Source: Cymbidium sinense
Lineage: Eukaryota > Streptophyta > Magnoliopsida > Asparagales > Orchidaceae
DNA: 64,000 bases
Direction of reading: 5' to 3'
NCBI GenBank assembly: GCA_021442155.1
Contig: CM038221.1
Coordinates: 79,190,494-79,254,493, forward strand
A program made the translations under genes and the position numbers. Of this stretch, positions 1 to 11,149 are shown piece by piece. The notes below the pieces were generated by a model that was not told the origin of the DNA, searched no databases, and saw only the letters and a program-made list of their open reading frames with translations. The number at the start of each line of letters is the position of its first letter. Position 1 is the stretch's first letter.

Positions 1-1632
1 CCATGACCTATTCTCGCAGGAAAGGCAGGGGTAGGAATAGTTCTCTAACTCAAATCATGTGATGAGATTCTCATACTATCTTTTCCAACCCTGCAATGAA
101 TGAGAGGCTTTTTGATTGTTAGTTAGCCATCACTATATCAATGTCAAGAGCATCAACATCTTTGGGGATTCTCGGTTGGTTCAACCAATCGTTGGGTCTA
201 CCCGGTTCTCAAACCCAAGCTTCATCATTACTAGTATACCATGAAGGCGTTGGCCCAAATTCAAGTCACCATCTAAGGTTCCTCGAGAAGAACGTGAGAT
301 GCTTTGGCCAAACTTGTCAAAGAGTTGGCATGTTCGGAAGATGAGTCTATTTCAATAAGGGTCAAAAATAGATGAGTCTTATCCCTTATTGACGTCAAAC
401 TCATCGAGAGACTTTCCCTTGAAGGGGAGGTTGTCATTGCCAAAATGGACAAAGAGTTGGATTGGTGGAAACCGTTAATAGATTATTTGAACACCAAAAA
501 AATTACCTCAAGAAAGCTCACAAGCCCATTAGATGAAATAAAGAGCTCTCTCCTACTCTCTTGTTGATGGCACCCTGTATTGATGGTCCTTTGACCAAAT
601 GTGGTTATGTTATTTAGACAAACATGAAGCCCGTAACATTGTAACTGAGGTACATTCAGGTTTATACATAGTGCATCAATCTGGTTTGAAGATGAAGATG
701 AAGATTAAGGAGATACACTGGCCTCGATGATTACGTGGTAGCTGAGATGCCATCGGTGTCAAGTGGGTGGTCCTCACCAACCACCAACATTTACACCCTA
801 CATTAGCCCATGGTCATTTGAGTGTTGGGGTACGACATTGTAGGTATCAATCCTCCTTCTTCCAAGGGCATCGATTCATCTTAGCTACCACTACTTTTCC
901 AAGTGGAAGCCATCCCACTAGAGGTCACTCACATGTGCTTCAATTTTTAGGAACCATATCATATAGGTTGTGCCTCGATGAATTATATTCGATAATGGTA
1001 CTTCATTCAAAAGCACGAAGATCAACAGCTTCACCAAAAGACATGGTATAGATTAGAGATACTCCACCATCTACTAGAAAATGGCTTAGTAGAAGCATTC
1101 AACAAAACTCTCATCCATATACTGAAGAAGACTCTTGAGACAACAAATGATAGTGGAACAAGTAGTTGGTTGAAGCTTTGTGGGTCTACCGCACCACATA
1201 CCAAACTCCAACTCAGTCTACCTCATTTTCCTTAGTGTATGGGTCTGAAGCTATTCTACCATTAGAAGTTCAACTCCCATCACTAAGGATAGCATTGGGT
1301 AACAAGGTCACTACATAGCAAAATGCAAAGTTATGATTAGAAGAGCTCAAAGGTTTGGAGGAGAGTCACCTATGGGTGTGCCAAAACCTCGAGTTGTATA
1401 AGGCTAAAATGATTCAAGATCATAACAAGCTGGTCCACCCTAGGTTTTCCAAGTAGGAGAACTTGTTAGTTAGTAGAGACCTATTGCATCAAAAGATGGG
1501 AGGCAAGTTTGAACCCAGGAAGGCCCATGTCATAGAAGGCCTACCAAGGAGGATCTTATCAGCTTATTGATTGTAAAGGGGAACACCCGATGCTTCCAAT
1601 TAATGGGCTCAATCTATAGAAATATTACCCAT
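1..1632 (+). pseudogene. Ty3/gypsy (Tat-lineage) pol remnant: archaeal-type RNase H and integrase
   Basis: Three frames together give the end of a Ty3/gypsy polyprotein. Bases 1-340 read like the second, archaeal-type RNase H domain typical of Tat elements (GKAGVGIVL near the start). About 770-1350 is the integrase core: SFECWG, a phenylalanine-altered DNGT around 990, then NGLVEAFN around 1080 with the catalytic glutamate. The first catalytic aspartate region is frameshifted (TTL follows WG). From about 1400 to 1600 the C-terminal part follows (RFFQVGELV-like, then KFEPRKAHVIEG), and the polyprotein ends near ING at 1600-1632. The upstream part lies outside the window. Multiple stops and shifts make it a dead copy. 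RNase H plus integrase in this order is family knowledge for Tat; the lineage call is inference from motif style. Confidence 0.85.
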
Positions 1633-1639
1633 AAAACAA

Positions 1640-4370
1640 ATCATGTTTGAAAATAATCATTAATAAAAAGAACAAAATTAGATTACATTCATCAAATCTT
1701 CGCTTCTTTCAAAGCGTTGTTTGCTTATCTTGTGAATCTGTCGTGATGCATTTAGGGTAAGTGTAATAGTCCCCCAGTGGCATCCTATCACAACATAAAC
1801 ACAATCTCCTGATGCTTTTAGAATAGGTGTAAGAGAACCCGAGAGGCATCCTATTTCAATTAGCATAACTAAGTTAGATGTGAGAGAACCCAAGCGATAT
1901 CCTTTCTTAGTGGGAATCATTTTTTCCATCCGTGGCACCATTACATCAAACCTCTAGCGTGTTTAAGGTAGGTGTAAGATCTCCTAGAGGCATCATATTC
2001 TTTTTAACAACATGGACAACAATGAACACAAATCTTTTATCTCGAGCTATTTTATGTGGGAGAAAGCCCATTGTGGCACTCACTCATTAGCTGCTCTATG
2101 TTGGGTCTACATGCTACCTTGCTAGTATGTCACCCTAGTGGTCACTTATTTAAGAAGATGTGAGTCCTCGTGCTTTCTGCCTAACTTGATCATTGTAAAA
2201 TAATGAGTGTCTTGTTAGTATGGTAGTCTTCACTACCCAGCCAGTAAGCTACCTCATGTTGACTTTGTTTAAGAAGTTATGAGTCCCCGTGCTTTCTTCT
2301 TGAACTAGCCATCATGTTCTAACTAGGTCGAGTATATTTGAGGTTTAGGATAAGTCCCCTAGAGGCTCCTTTCCTCTTGACTATGTTTGAGTTGATATAA
2401 GTCCCCGAGTGGCATTCACTCAGCAGTCGCCCTAGGTCGGATAGCCCCTATTGAACTTAAGATATCTAGCAATTTTTCTATAGGAGGATGTGAGTCCCGA
2501 GCTTTCTTCTAGGTGATTGTTGCAAACCAGGCACCTTAGGTTGGTTGATGTTCTATACTGACTCACCCGGTGAGTACACCACTCTTAGCAGATGTGAGTC
2601 CCTGAGCTTTCTCCTTGAGTTAGACATCGAATACATTGGATATATGGTTAGTCATGTCATCTTCTCCATGGTTTTGGATTAAGCCCTTAGCCCATCCCCT
2701 GGGCATTGGATCATCCTTTGGACCCATTTAGACACAATCGGGTTACTTTTGGATTGACAGTTCCCCTTTCTAGCCACCTGATTGGAGAATTTGTTCGGAT
2801 GCAAATTCTCCCAGTTCAAAAATCTTAGATATATAGGATATAAGCTCCTTCTTAGTTTGATCCCTGCAAACTAGTCCAATAAAAAACTAAAACAAAATTA
2901 ATTCGCTTGTGGATTAGAAATCCAAGCCCCTAAAGGGCCCATTGTCCCAAGCAGGCATCATATCTTTAAGGCAATATCAGTAGAACACCCTATAGGAATT
3001 GCTAACTACCTGAGTTGAGATAAATCCCCAAGTTAGTACTCACTCCGTAGTCACCCTTAGGTCGATTCAATCTATTTTTCCATAAGTAGGTTACCCTATC
3101 AATCACTTTGCTTTAAAAGATGTAAGACTATGACGCATTCTTTCTAGCATAATTATTGCAAACTGATGGGCAACCCTAGATTGGGTTTGATTTGTTGCCT
3201 AAATAAACTGATCACATAGTGTTCTTTTCTAGTGGAAGATGTGGGTCCCCGAGCTTTCTTCCCTTTAATTGATCATTACAAACCAAAGGCACTCCTTTGG
3301 TCAGATAGTTCTCCCATCGACCAGGAAGCTACTCCCTTTAGTTCAGTAAATATGAGGTAGATCTAGGCTTCTAGCCACTTCTCAGTGTGATCCATCATAA
3401 ACTAATGAAATCCACCAAAATAAACTAAAAATTAAATTAATCTTTGACTATCCTTGAGCTTATTTAAGTCCCCCAGCGGCATTCACTCAATAGTCAGTCT
3501 TAGGTCAGGTTCGATTCATTGCCCAAAGCAACAAATCACCTCAGTGGTTTTTTGTTTCTAGAAGATGTGAGTCCCCATGCTTTCTTCTTAAGACTTGGCC
3601 ATGGCAAACCAAAAGGCATTTCCCTTAGGTTGGATAGTCTTACCTTATGGTTGGTAGACTACTCCCTTTGAATTGATAAATCTATGTTAGGTCTAGGTTT
3701 CCATGGCCCCTACTCGGTGCTGTTCATCGCAAACCTATGGGATCCATCATAATTAAAACAAACAAATCTAAAAAATGAAATCAATCTTGACTATCTTTGA
3801 GCTAATCTAAGTCCCCCAGCAGCATTCACTCAATAGTCAACCCTAGGTTAGGTTCAATCTGTTGTCTTACTAATAGATTACTCCAACAATTGGTCTCTAC
3901 TTTGCAGGATATAAGTCTACTATGCTTTCTTCCTAGTACAGATATTATACCAAAAGGCATCCCTTTGGTTAGCTTGTCCTACTATGTGCTTAGTAGACTA
4001 ACCCTTTGGATTGGTAAATCTGAGTTAAGTCTTAGCCTCCAAGGCTCCTACTTAGTGCAGTTCATCGCAAACCAACAGGGTTCATCTCAAAATTCAAATC
4101 TAACAAAATTAAAACAAATTCAACCCTCTTCCCCAGCATAACTTGAACAAATCAATTTCTCCTCAGTGAGATTCAAATCAAATCAAACCTCTCATCCCCT
4201 TTGGGGATGACTTAAACCTACTTCCCTAGTGGAAGGTTCATAATCTATCCCTGAGTGGATTCTCCCCTCTCTCTTATGTCTTGGACATATGTAGAGTCAT
4301 ATTGCACTAAGCTCTGGATTCTTTCTATGCCTTGGGTTAAGGATAGATTTTTTTGTTAGTGTTTATGATC
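1640..4370 (+). repeat. Degenerate ~330-345 bp tandem repeats downstream of integrase
   Basis: No gene is visible. Phrases close to GATGTGAGTCCCCGAGCTTT recur at about 2155, 2274, 2484, 2590, 3235, 3562 and 3905. A second phrase, AAGTCCCCCAGCGGCATTC, recurs near 2400, 3015, 3465 and 3810. The last clear units are spaced about 327 and 345 bp apart; earlier units are more scrambled. The position, right after the integrase end, matches the 3' untranslated region of Tat-lineage elements, which are known to build tandem repeats there. The period and number of units are estimates by eye. Confidence 0.7.
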
Positions 4371-4374
4371 TTTC

Positions 4375-4444
4375 GGTGTTGTTGATCGTTTCGGCCAACA
4401 CCAATAAGTGTGGTGTTCCTTGGCAGTCACACCACACCTATTGG
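4375..4444. other. Two adjacent inverted repeats (hairpins) before repeat R1
   Basis: The first stem pairs GGTGTTG (4375-4381) with CAACACC (4396-4402). The second pairs CCAATAAGTGTGGTG (4401-4415) with CACCACACCTATTGG (4430-4444), 15 bp with one mismatch and a 14-nt loop. They sit just 5' of the TGTTAACCTCA boundary at 4453. This could be the element's 3' end structure or LTR-adjacent DNA; no Helitron CTRR end follows. Confidence 0.6.
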
Positions 4445-4789
4445 GCGCCCTTTGTTAACCTCATTTTTAGAATGAGCTCTCAACCCCTCCATCTTAGACA
4501 TAGAACTACTCTTAGACTTTAAGAGTTTCCTTAGTCTTAAGACACATCTAATGATTAGGTGGACACTCAACCTAACCCTAGAAGACTTAGAAGAGTTAAC
4601 CATCGGAATATGTCATGCCTTAGGGGTGTTAGAAAAATTTCATTCCCTTAGCTTAAATCATTCCTCACTTTTCTTCCTTCAAGTCAAACTCTAAATCAAT
4701 CTTAATTGATTTTCTCCAAACTCAAATGAACTCCATATGATCAAAAATCATGATTCAAATCCATGATTGAAATCTATGATTGAAACCCA

Positions 4790-5560
4790 TGATCAAGATC
4801 CATAAAAATTTCTAAGTCCTTAATCTTCCCTTAAGGACTTAACCAAAATCTTGATCAAAACTAATTCAAATCTTTGAGATTTTCTCATACTTTATTTATA
4901 TTCTCATTCATATTCACATATACAAATGAAATATAAATTCAAACCAATCAAACTAAACTCAAAATTCCAAATCAATTCATGAATTTTTCCTAAGACCTTT
5001 AAAATTTCTTTAAAGGACTTATCCAAAATCATGATTTAAATCAATTCAAATTCATGGGATTTTCTCATAATTCATTTATATTCTCATTTGTATTCACATA
5101 TCTAAATGAAATATAAATACAAATCAATCAAATCAAATCCTCAAATTAAATTCCAAATCAAAAATCTTTCTTAAGTCCTTAATTTTCCATTAATGGACTT
5201 AGCCTAAATCATAATCAAATCAATTCAAATTCATGGGATTTTCTCATAACTCATTTATATTCTCATTTATATTCACATATATAAATGAAATATAAATATA
5301 AATCAATCAAACAAAATTGAAAAATTCAAACTCCAAACTCCAAAATTTTCCTTAAGTCCTTTAAATCCTTCTCAATGGACTTAGCCTAAATCATGATCAA
5401 ATCACTTCAAACTCTTCATATTTTCTCATGATACGTTTATATTCTCATTTATATTCGCATATATAAATGAAATGTGAATTCAAACAATCAAAACCAATTC
5501 CAAAAATCAAACTCAAATCCACTCAAAATCAAATCTAAGCCTTTCAAATCAAAATCTTGA
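4790..5560 (+). repeat. ~180-bp tandem array, about four units
   Basis: The phrase TTTTCTCAT begins at 4880, 5060, 5239 and 5421, spacings of 180, 179 and 182 bp. Each unit continues with TTATATTCTCATT, then CACATAT, AAATGAAAT, and a TAAGTCCTT / AAGGACTTA inverted pair. It is an AT-rich array with nucleosome-sized units inside R1 copy a. Confidence 0.85.
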
Positions 5561-5859
5561 ACTTAGCCAAATCAACTTCAAATCAAGCCAAACTCTTGAT
5601 TTTCCTTCATGATTCAATCAACCCTACAATCATGAATCCAAATATAAATACAAACTTCAATCACTAAATCAAAATCCAATTCAAAAATCAAAGCCAAAAT
5701 CCTTTCATGTTCACCCTTTGAATATGAAATTGTCAAATGAACCAAAACTTATTTGACTTCAAACCACTAGTAAATGGATTTATATTTCAATCATAAGTCC
5801 ATATACAAGTTCAATCAAACTTAAATCAAGCTTTAACCAAGCCATTTGACCCACTTAGG

Positions 5860-6670
5860 CTCACTTGACCCAAAGTGACCTAAAGTACCCTTATGAGCCA
5901 AATTCTAATCCTAACCAAATTGGATTGAACTCACCTATGCCTCTCATCATAATGAACAATCATTATGGGATGATCAATCAATCAAATTGGGTCAAACCTA
6001 AGGGTTGACCAAGTCAACACTTTGCCCAAAATGAAACCTAACATAGCCAAATTTCACCATAGGTCAAATTGATTGAAACCAATGATCTAAGTTCATTCAT
6101 GACTTGACCAAGCCAACATTTGAGCCAAACCTAGCCCAATTGGCCGCTTGACCCAAGTTGACCAAATTTGACCTAAAAAGTCAAAATATGCCAAAACTTG
6201 ATCTAAGCCAAATTGATTGAAACCAATGGGTCAAGTTCATTCCAAATCACTTGTTGAACTTGACCAAAGCCTCAATTGGCCAACTAGACCTAACCTAGCC
6301 CAATTGACCTTAGACCCAACTTGACCTAAAGGGGTCATGTTGAGCCAAATTTGAACTTAACCAAAATTGATTGGAAACAAAGATACCAATCCACTCCATA
6401 TGACTAACCAAACCCAAACCTACCCTTGACCTAGCCCAAATAGGTCAAATGGGTCAAATAAGTCAACTTGACCCATTTGACCTAAATGAAGTCATATGAG
6501 CCAAATTCAAAACTATACCAAATTGAATCAAACCAAAGCCACCTAAACATTTCAAACGGTCATATAAATCTGACCTAACCCTTGGTTTGACCCAATTTGA
6601 CCAATTGGTCAACTTGACCCAAGTTGACCCATTTTGACCTAAATGGGTCAACATGAGCTAAACCTCATCA
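5860..6670 (+). repeat. ~150-bp degenerate TTGACC-rich tandem repeats
   Basis: The segment is saturated with TTGACC, AAATTGA and GCCAAA words. The longer phrase GCCAAATT...CCAAATTGATTGAAACC recurs at about 6045, 6186, 6338 and 6497, spacings of about 141-159 bp. The same units occur at 16.9-18.1 kb. Apparent ORFs here are repeat artefacts. Confidence 0.7.
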
Positions 6671-7471
6671 AATGAATTCCAAATCTCTTGAAACTTGGCC
6701 AAACCTAGTTTTTTCACATATCCAAATTGAAAAATCAGCAAAATGACCATCCTACCCCTAGGCCATAGAATAAATTATGGATTAATTCATGAGTAAATTG
6801 GTCATACCCTCATCATATCAACTTGATGCCTTCCTAATTGCTCAAGTGGACCTAATGAAGAGTGGTGCACCCAACCCAATGGGTTTGGGTCATCCCAAAT
6901 GGCCCCAAGGCCAAACCCGACCCCATGGGTCAAATTTGCTCATTCCAAATCCCTCCTCCACCCAATTTGATGCACATGGGAGGTTGGCAATCCACTCAAG
7001 GCCTCAAACTGACCATGTGCAAAGAGCTAACAGATCAAACAACCTCTTCAATGTGGTCAATTGGATTAAAATGGCAAAGGAGGTGTTGATCGTTTGATTG
7101 CCATAAGGGGAAATATACTCCTCCTAATTCAATTCAAAATCATCATTCCCTCATTCAATTGAAGCATAGAGAGTGTTAAGAGAGATCAGAGAACCATCAC
7201 AAGCTTTCTAAGGAGGATTTCAAATTGCTTCTTCACCATTTTCTCTATTAAAAAAGGGGAACTCCTTTGAATCTTCAACTTCTTACTCACTCAAAATTAC
7301 TCCAATTCCTCTTGCACACTTCCTCTAAGGATCAATTTGAGTGCACCCAAGCATCTATTTGAGTTCCCATAGCAAGAAGAGCCTCAATTAGATCAAAGCC
7401 GCAAGGGACATCAAGTCGTGTTAGTCCATAGTAAGGTCCACTCAACCACAAGGCCTAAAAATTTTAGCAAG

Positions 7472-7902
7472 GCTTCGTCTCCACTAGACGAAGCTACCTC
7501 ATCGAGCTCGAGCGCCAATGATCACCCCCGATGAGGTATGAAATTTTTGACCACCTAGCATAGGAGGTGTTGGTCTTTTGTGAAAGCAATTTTCAAGTCA
7601 TGCAAAATCCACTATTGGATATGCTGTTAATTGACTTTAGATGGTGTGGGTAAAGTTTTGTTCCAATTCGAGCTCAATCGAGCTCGAATCTTCTCCTAGA
7701 TCATGGACGGTTTCTGTTGAGCCTAGGTGAAGAACTGGGGAGATCTTGGTCGTCCATCCGTGCATTTTGGATGGACGGCCAAGATTATTCCCATGTTTAG
7801 AAAATCATTTATCCTTTAATAAACTGCGAGTTCATCCCTAGCCGCCCGATCTTTGCCGAGCGATAGGGATCTCAAAGCATCAGCGTCACCTTGATGCTGA
7901 TG
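7472..7902. other. Cluster of five inverted repeats inside R1
   Basis: Stems read directly from the sequence are GCTTCGTCT/AGACGAAGC (7472-7480 and 7486-7494), TACCTCATCG/CGATGAGGTA (7495-7504 and 7529-7538), ATTCGAGCTC/GAGCTCGAAT (7666-7675 and 7680-7689), a 17-bp stem with one mismatch (7743-7759 and 7769-7785, left arm ATCTTGGTCGTCCATCC), and CATCAGC/GCTGATG (7878-7884 and 7896-7902). The related stretch near 32.44-32.51 kb keeps traces of the second stem (TACCTC...GAGGTA). The role is unknown. Confidence 0.8.
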
Positions 7903-10900
7903 TTAGTGGCTCACGTTAAGATATGTAAGCGTCACCACGCCACCATGTGTGGGTGTAGTGAGTGGATTAGTTAGGGAAATTTTAATTAATCCTGATCTTC
8001 AAAATTATATCTCTTTCAATAAAATTTGAAAAAAATGAAATAAATTTCTATAGAAAGATAATTCAACATAAAATATTTTTAAAATAATCTGAATGAATTT
8101 GAATTATCCATGTATCTGATGTTGGGTTTTATTAGAAATTATATTTTGCTAATTACCTCTTAATTAATCCACTGATTAATCCAAAACTTCCTGGGTATGT
8201 TTTAGGGGATGACTTTTGCCTCCCCTAATTTTCTTGGGATTTATTGAAGGCTTAATTGGGGGAATTGCAAATGGGTTTCCTAATTACCCCCTTTATGTAA
8301 TTAAGGATAATTAAGGTGTGATTAGTAGTTTTAATCCATTATTAGAGTTGATTAAGGTTGGATCCAATAGATAGGAGGTTTAGAGAATAATTTTGGGGCA
8401 TTTCCCCTAAGCTATTTCCTAAACCCCCTTATTCTTTCCTTAATATTCTCTTAATTAAGGGTTAATTCATTAATTATCCCCTTAATTAATTTCTAAAAAT
8501 TCTAAAAATTTCCATAACTTAATTAATCTACTTTGGGTAGATGCTTAGGTGTTTACAAGCTTAAGTTTAATTAAGAAAATCAAAATCCAATTCATATGTG
8601 TGAAGGGGTGTTTTGAAATTACTTAAGCTAAATCCCTTAGCTTAATTAACGATTAATCATGAGCCAAATTACATTAGACCCTTTTCTTCCTAGGTGCATT
8701 GCAAGTTTAAATTTCTTATGAGTTTTTATGCCATCTCATTGACTCATGATTACTTGGTTAATTATACTAAGGTGGTGTAAGTAAGAGTTAATTAACTTGC
8801 TTAATTCATACCTTAACCTAATTCATATATGAAAATGAATCTGATCATCTAAAAATTAAACAAAAATATCAAACACATGTGGGAATGGGTTAGGAATAGC
8901 AAACTCAACTCACCCATCCAAAATTAAATCAAACTTAGAACTAAAAAAAATCACATTGAATACACTTTGATTTATTTTGAACTTTCTTATTCCATAAGAA
9001 TGTCTTTAGGATTTAATTAAAGTGAATGTGTATACATGCTTTCATTGCTTTGATTCTTTCCCCCAACATGTTAAATTTTTATGTCATGTGGTTTCATGCA
9101 TTCTTACTTTTCAAATTCAAATTTAAAAATGAAAGTGTTTACTTTATGTCAAATTTGCATGTGTTGCCTAAAGTAGAAATATGAGATTATCACTACTAAA
9201 TTTAAATTATTTTCAAAACATATAAATCAATTATCAAATCTGAAAGTGTGCTACTTATATCTTAATTATAAGCTTGCAAGTAAAGGATATAAGGGTGTGC
9301 TTAGTATAGGTTTCGCTTCTCTCTCATGTTAGTATAGTTTTGAATAGGAGTTGGTAAGATGTATGGTTCATTTGAAAATAACCTAACACTTACCTAATTC
9401 CATTCCTTATTCATTCCTATGCTATCACTTAGGAAGGGTTACCTATGCTTGCACATGTAAATTGCATAAACAAAACAAATCAACTAATACAACTTTTGCA
9501 TTCTTTCTTTCCAATTCATTTCTTTTTGTACACATGTTTGTATTTAAGGAAAGTGGTATATTAGTCTAGATAACCCTGAGGTTATAAGACTTTAAATAGC
9601 CCTAAGTAGTTCTTATACCTTACACCTGGTTAACAATGGCGCGGTACTCACTTATGCCTTTCTTACTCATATGTGTGCATGCGAAAAACTAGATAAGAAA
9701 TACCTTTTCTACTTAAAGAAAACCATGCATATTAAACTTCCAAATTTTCTTAAATGGATTACTTAGCATCCATCATAAAGTGTGTTAAATGTTCTCATTT
9801 GTGTGTATATATATGATTAGGATTCATTCATATGCATGTTATACATGTTGGGGAAGACATGAAGTGATGTGTGTTATGTGAATTTGATTCATTTTATTTA
9901 GTCTTAAAATGCCTTTCTTTTTGAATAGGTTTGTTCAGAGTTCATCTAAACTTAAGATTGATTAAAAGGTTTAATCAAAACTTTCACTAAACAAAACTAA
10001 AATGTGAATCTACTTTAGAGATTAATTAGGTTAGGCAAGGAAAGAAACGTTCTCTTCTCTTTTCCTAACTTTATAACTTAGTAATTATTTTAGGATTCAT
10101 TTGAGCCTAATCAAAATATCTAATAAAAATCAACCTAAAAATAATTAAACAACTTAAATGAAACCCTCCTCTAAGTTGAACATATTTTCACACTTATAAA
10201 ATTTGAACTTAAAGCAATAGTTAAGCATACTACACAAACCTTCAAAGCACACACACATTAGCCTAAGTCACCACTTCTAGCTTTAGGTTAAGACGGTGCA
10301 TGGTTTAATAATTTTTTTGTTTTATGATATATGTTTTAGACTGGATGTTAGGGTGTATGCTCATAGAATGAATAGTAGAACGCTCTTAGTCCAACTATTA
10401 TTTTCTACAGGGGATTGTGCTTAAGGGGGGCTATCATAAATAAAAACATAAATATTTTGCTTGCAGTGCTTTATACCCCTAAGAATAATCCAATAGGCCA
10501 GGTGGACTTAATCACCCATGTGTGGGGTGATATGTCTAATATACATGTTTGGGATTTGTGTGGTTTATTTTAGCTAACCTTTATTTTGCAGGTGTTAATT
10601 AGATTTCCATTCTTTTCCTTTCCATGTAAATTTATGCAATTAGGATTTTGGAATGATTTTTATGGGGATTAAGATGAGCATTGGTCATTAGATCCTATCT
10701 TATGCACCATGTGAAGCCTTGGAGTGTCTACCTTCCAACCATTCAAAAGAAGGAACTAAAAAAGAAAGAAGAAAAGAAGAAAGAAGAAAGAAGAAATGAA
10801 GCTTGAAGGCCCCCATAATAATGAATTCCTTTAATTTAATTCATTTATGTCTGAGTTGTATAAGGGTAGAGCTACCCAATTTTTTTAGGTTTGTCTTTTT

Positions 10901-11149
10901 TGCCGAGTAGCTTTATAAATTAATTGATTGATGATTTGTTTATCTTTTGCATTAACTGGCATATTTTCTTAGTTTCTTCCTTGCTTTATGTATGGCCTGG
11001 ATGTGGATTAGACTCTTTATGAAAAATAAATCTTTTACCAAACTTAATAACTTAAATTAAAAATAAAGAACTCATAACCTCATCAAATGCTTAGGTTTAA
11101 AATCTAGATAAAAGAATTAGAAACCCCTTAGCTGGATGAGTATTTCTTT

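Noticed and set aside
1940..4280. CRISPR-like array because of regularly recurring phrases
   Set aside because: Units are hundreds of bases long, diverged, and in plant retroelement context.
4375..4453. Helitron 3' end (hairpin near a boundary)
   Set aside because: No CTRR follows the hairpin and no Helitron helicase text is present.
6463..7097. Short ORFs in the TTGACC-rich and following repeat
   Set aside because: Their residues simply mirror the repeat words; neighbouring repeat units do not conserve a frame.
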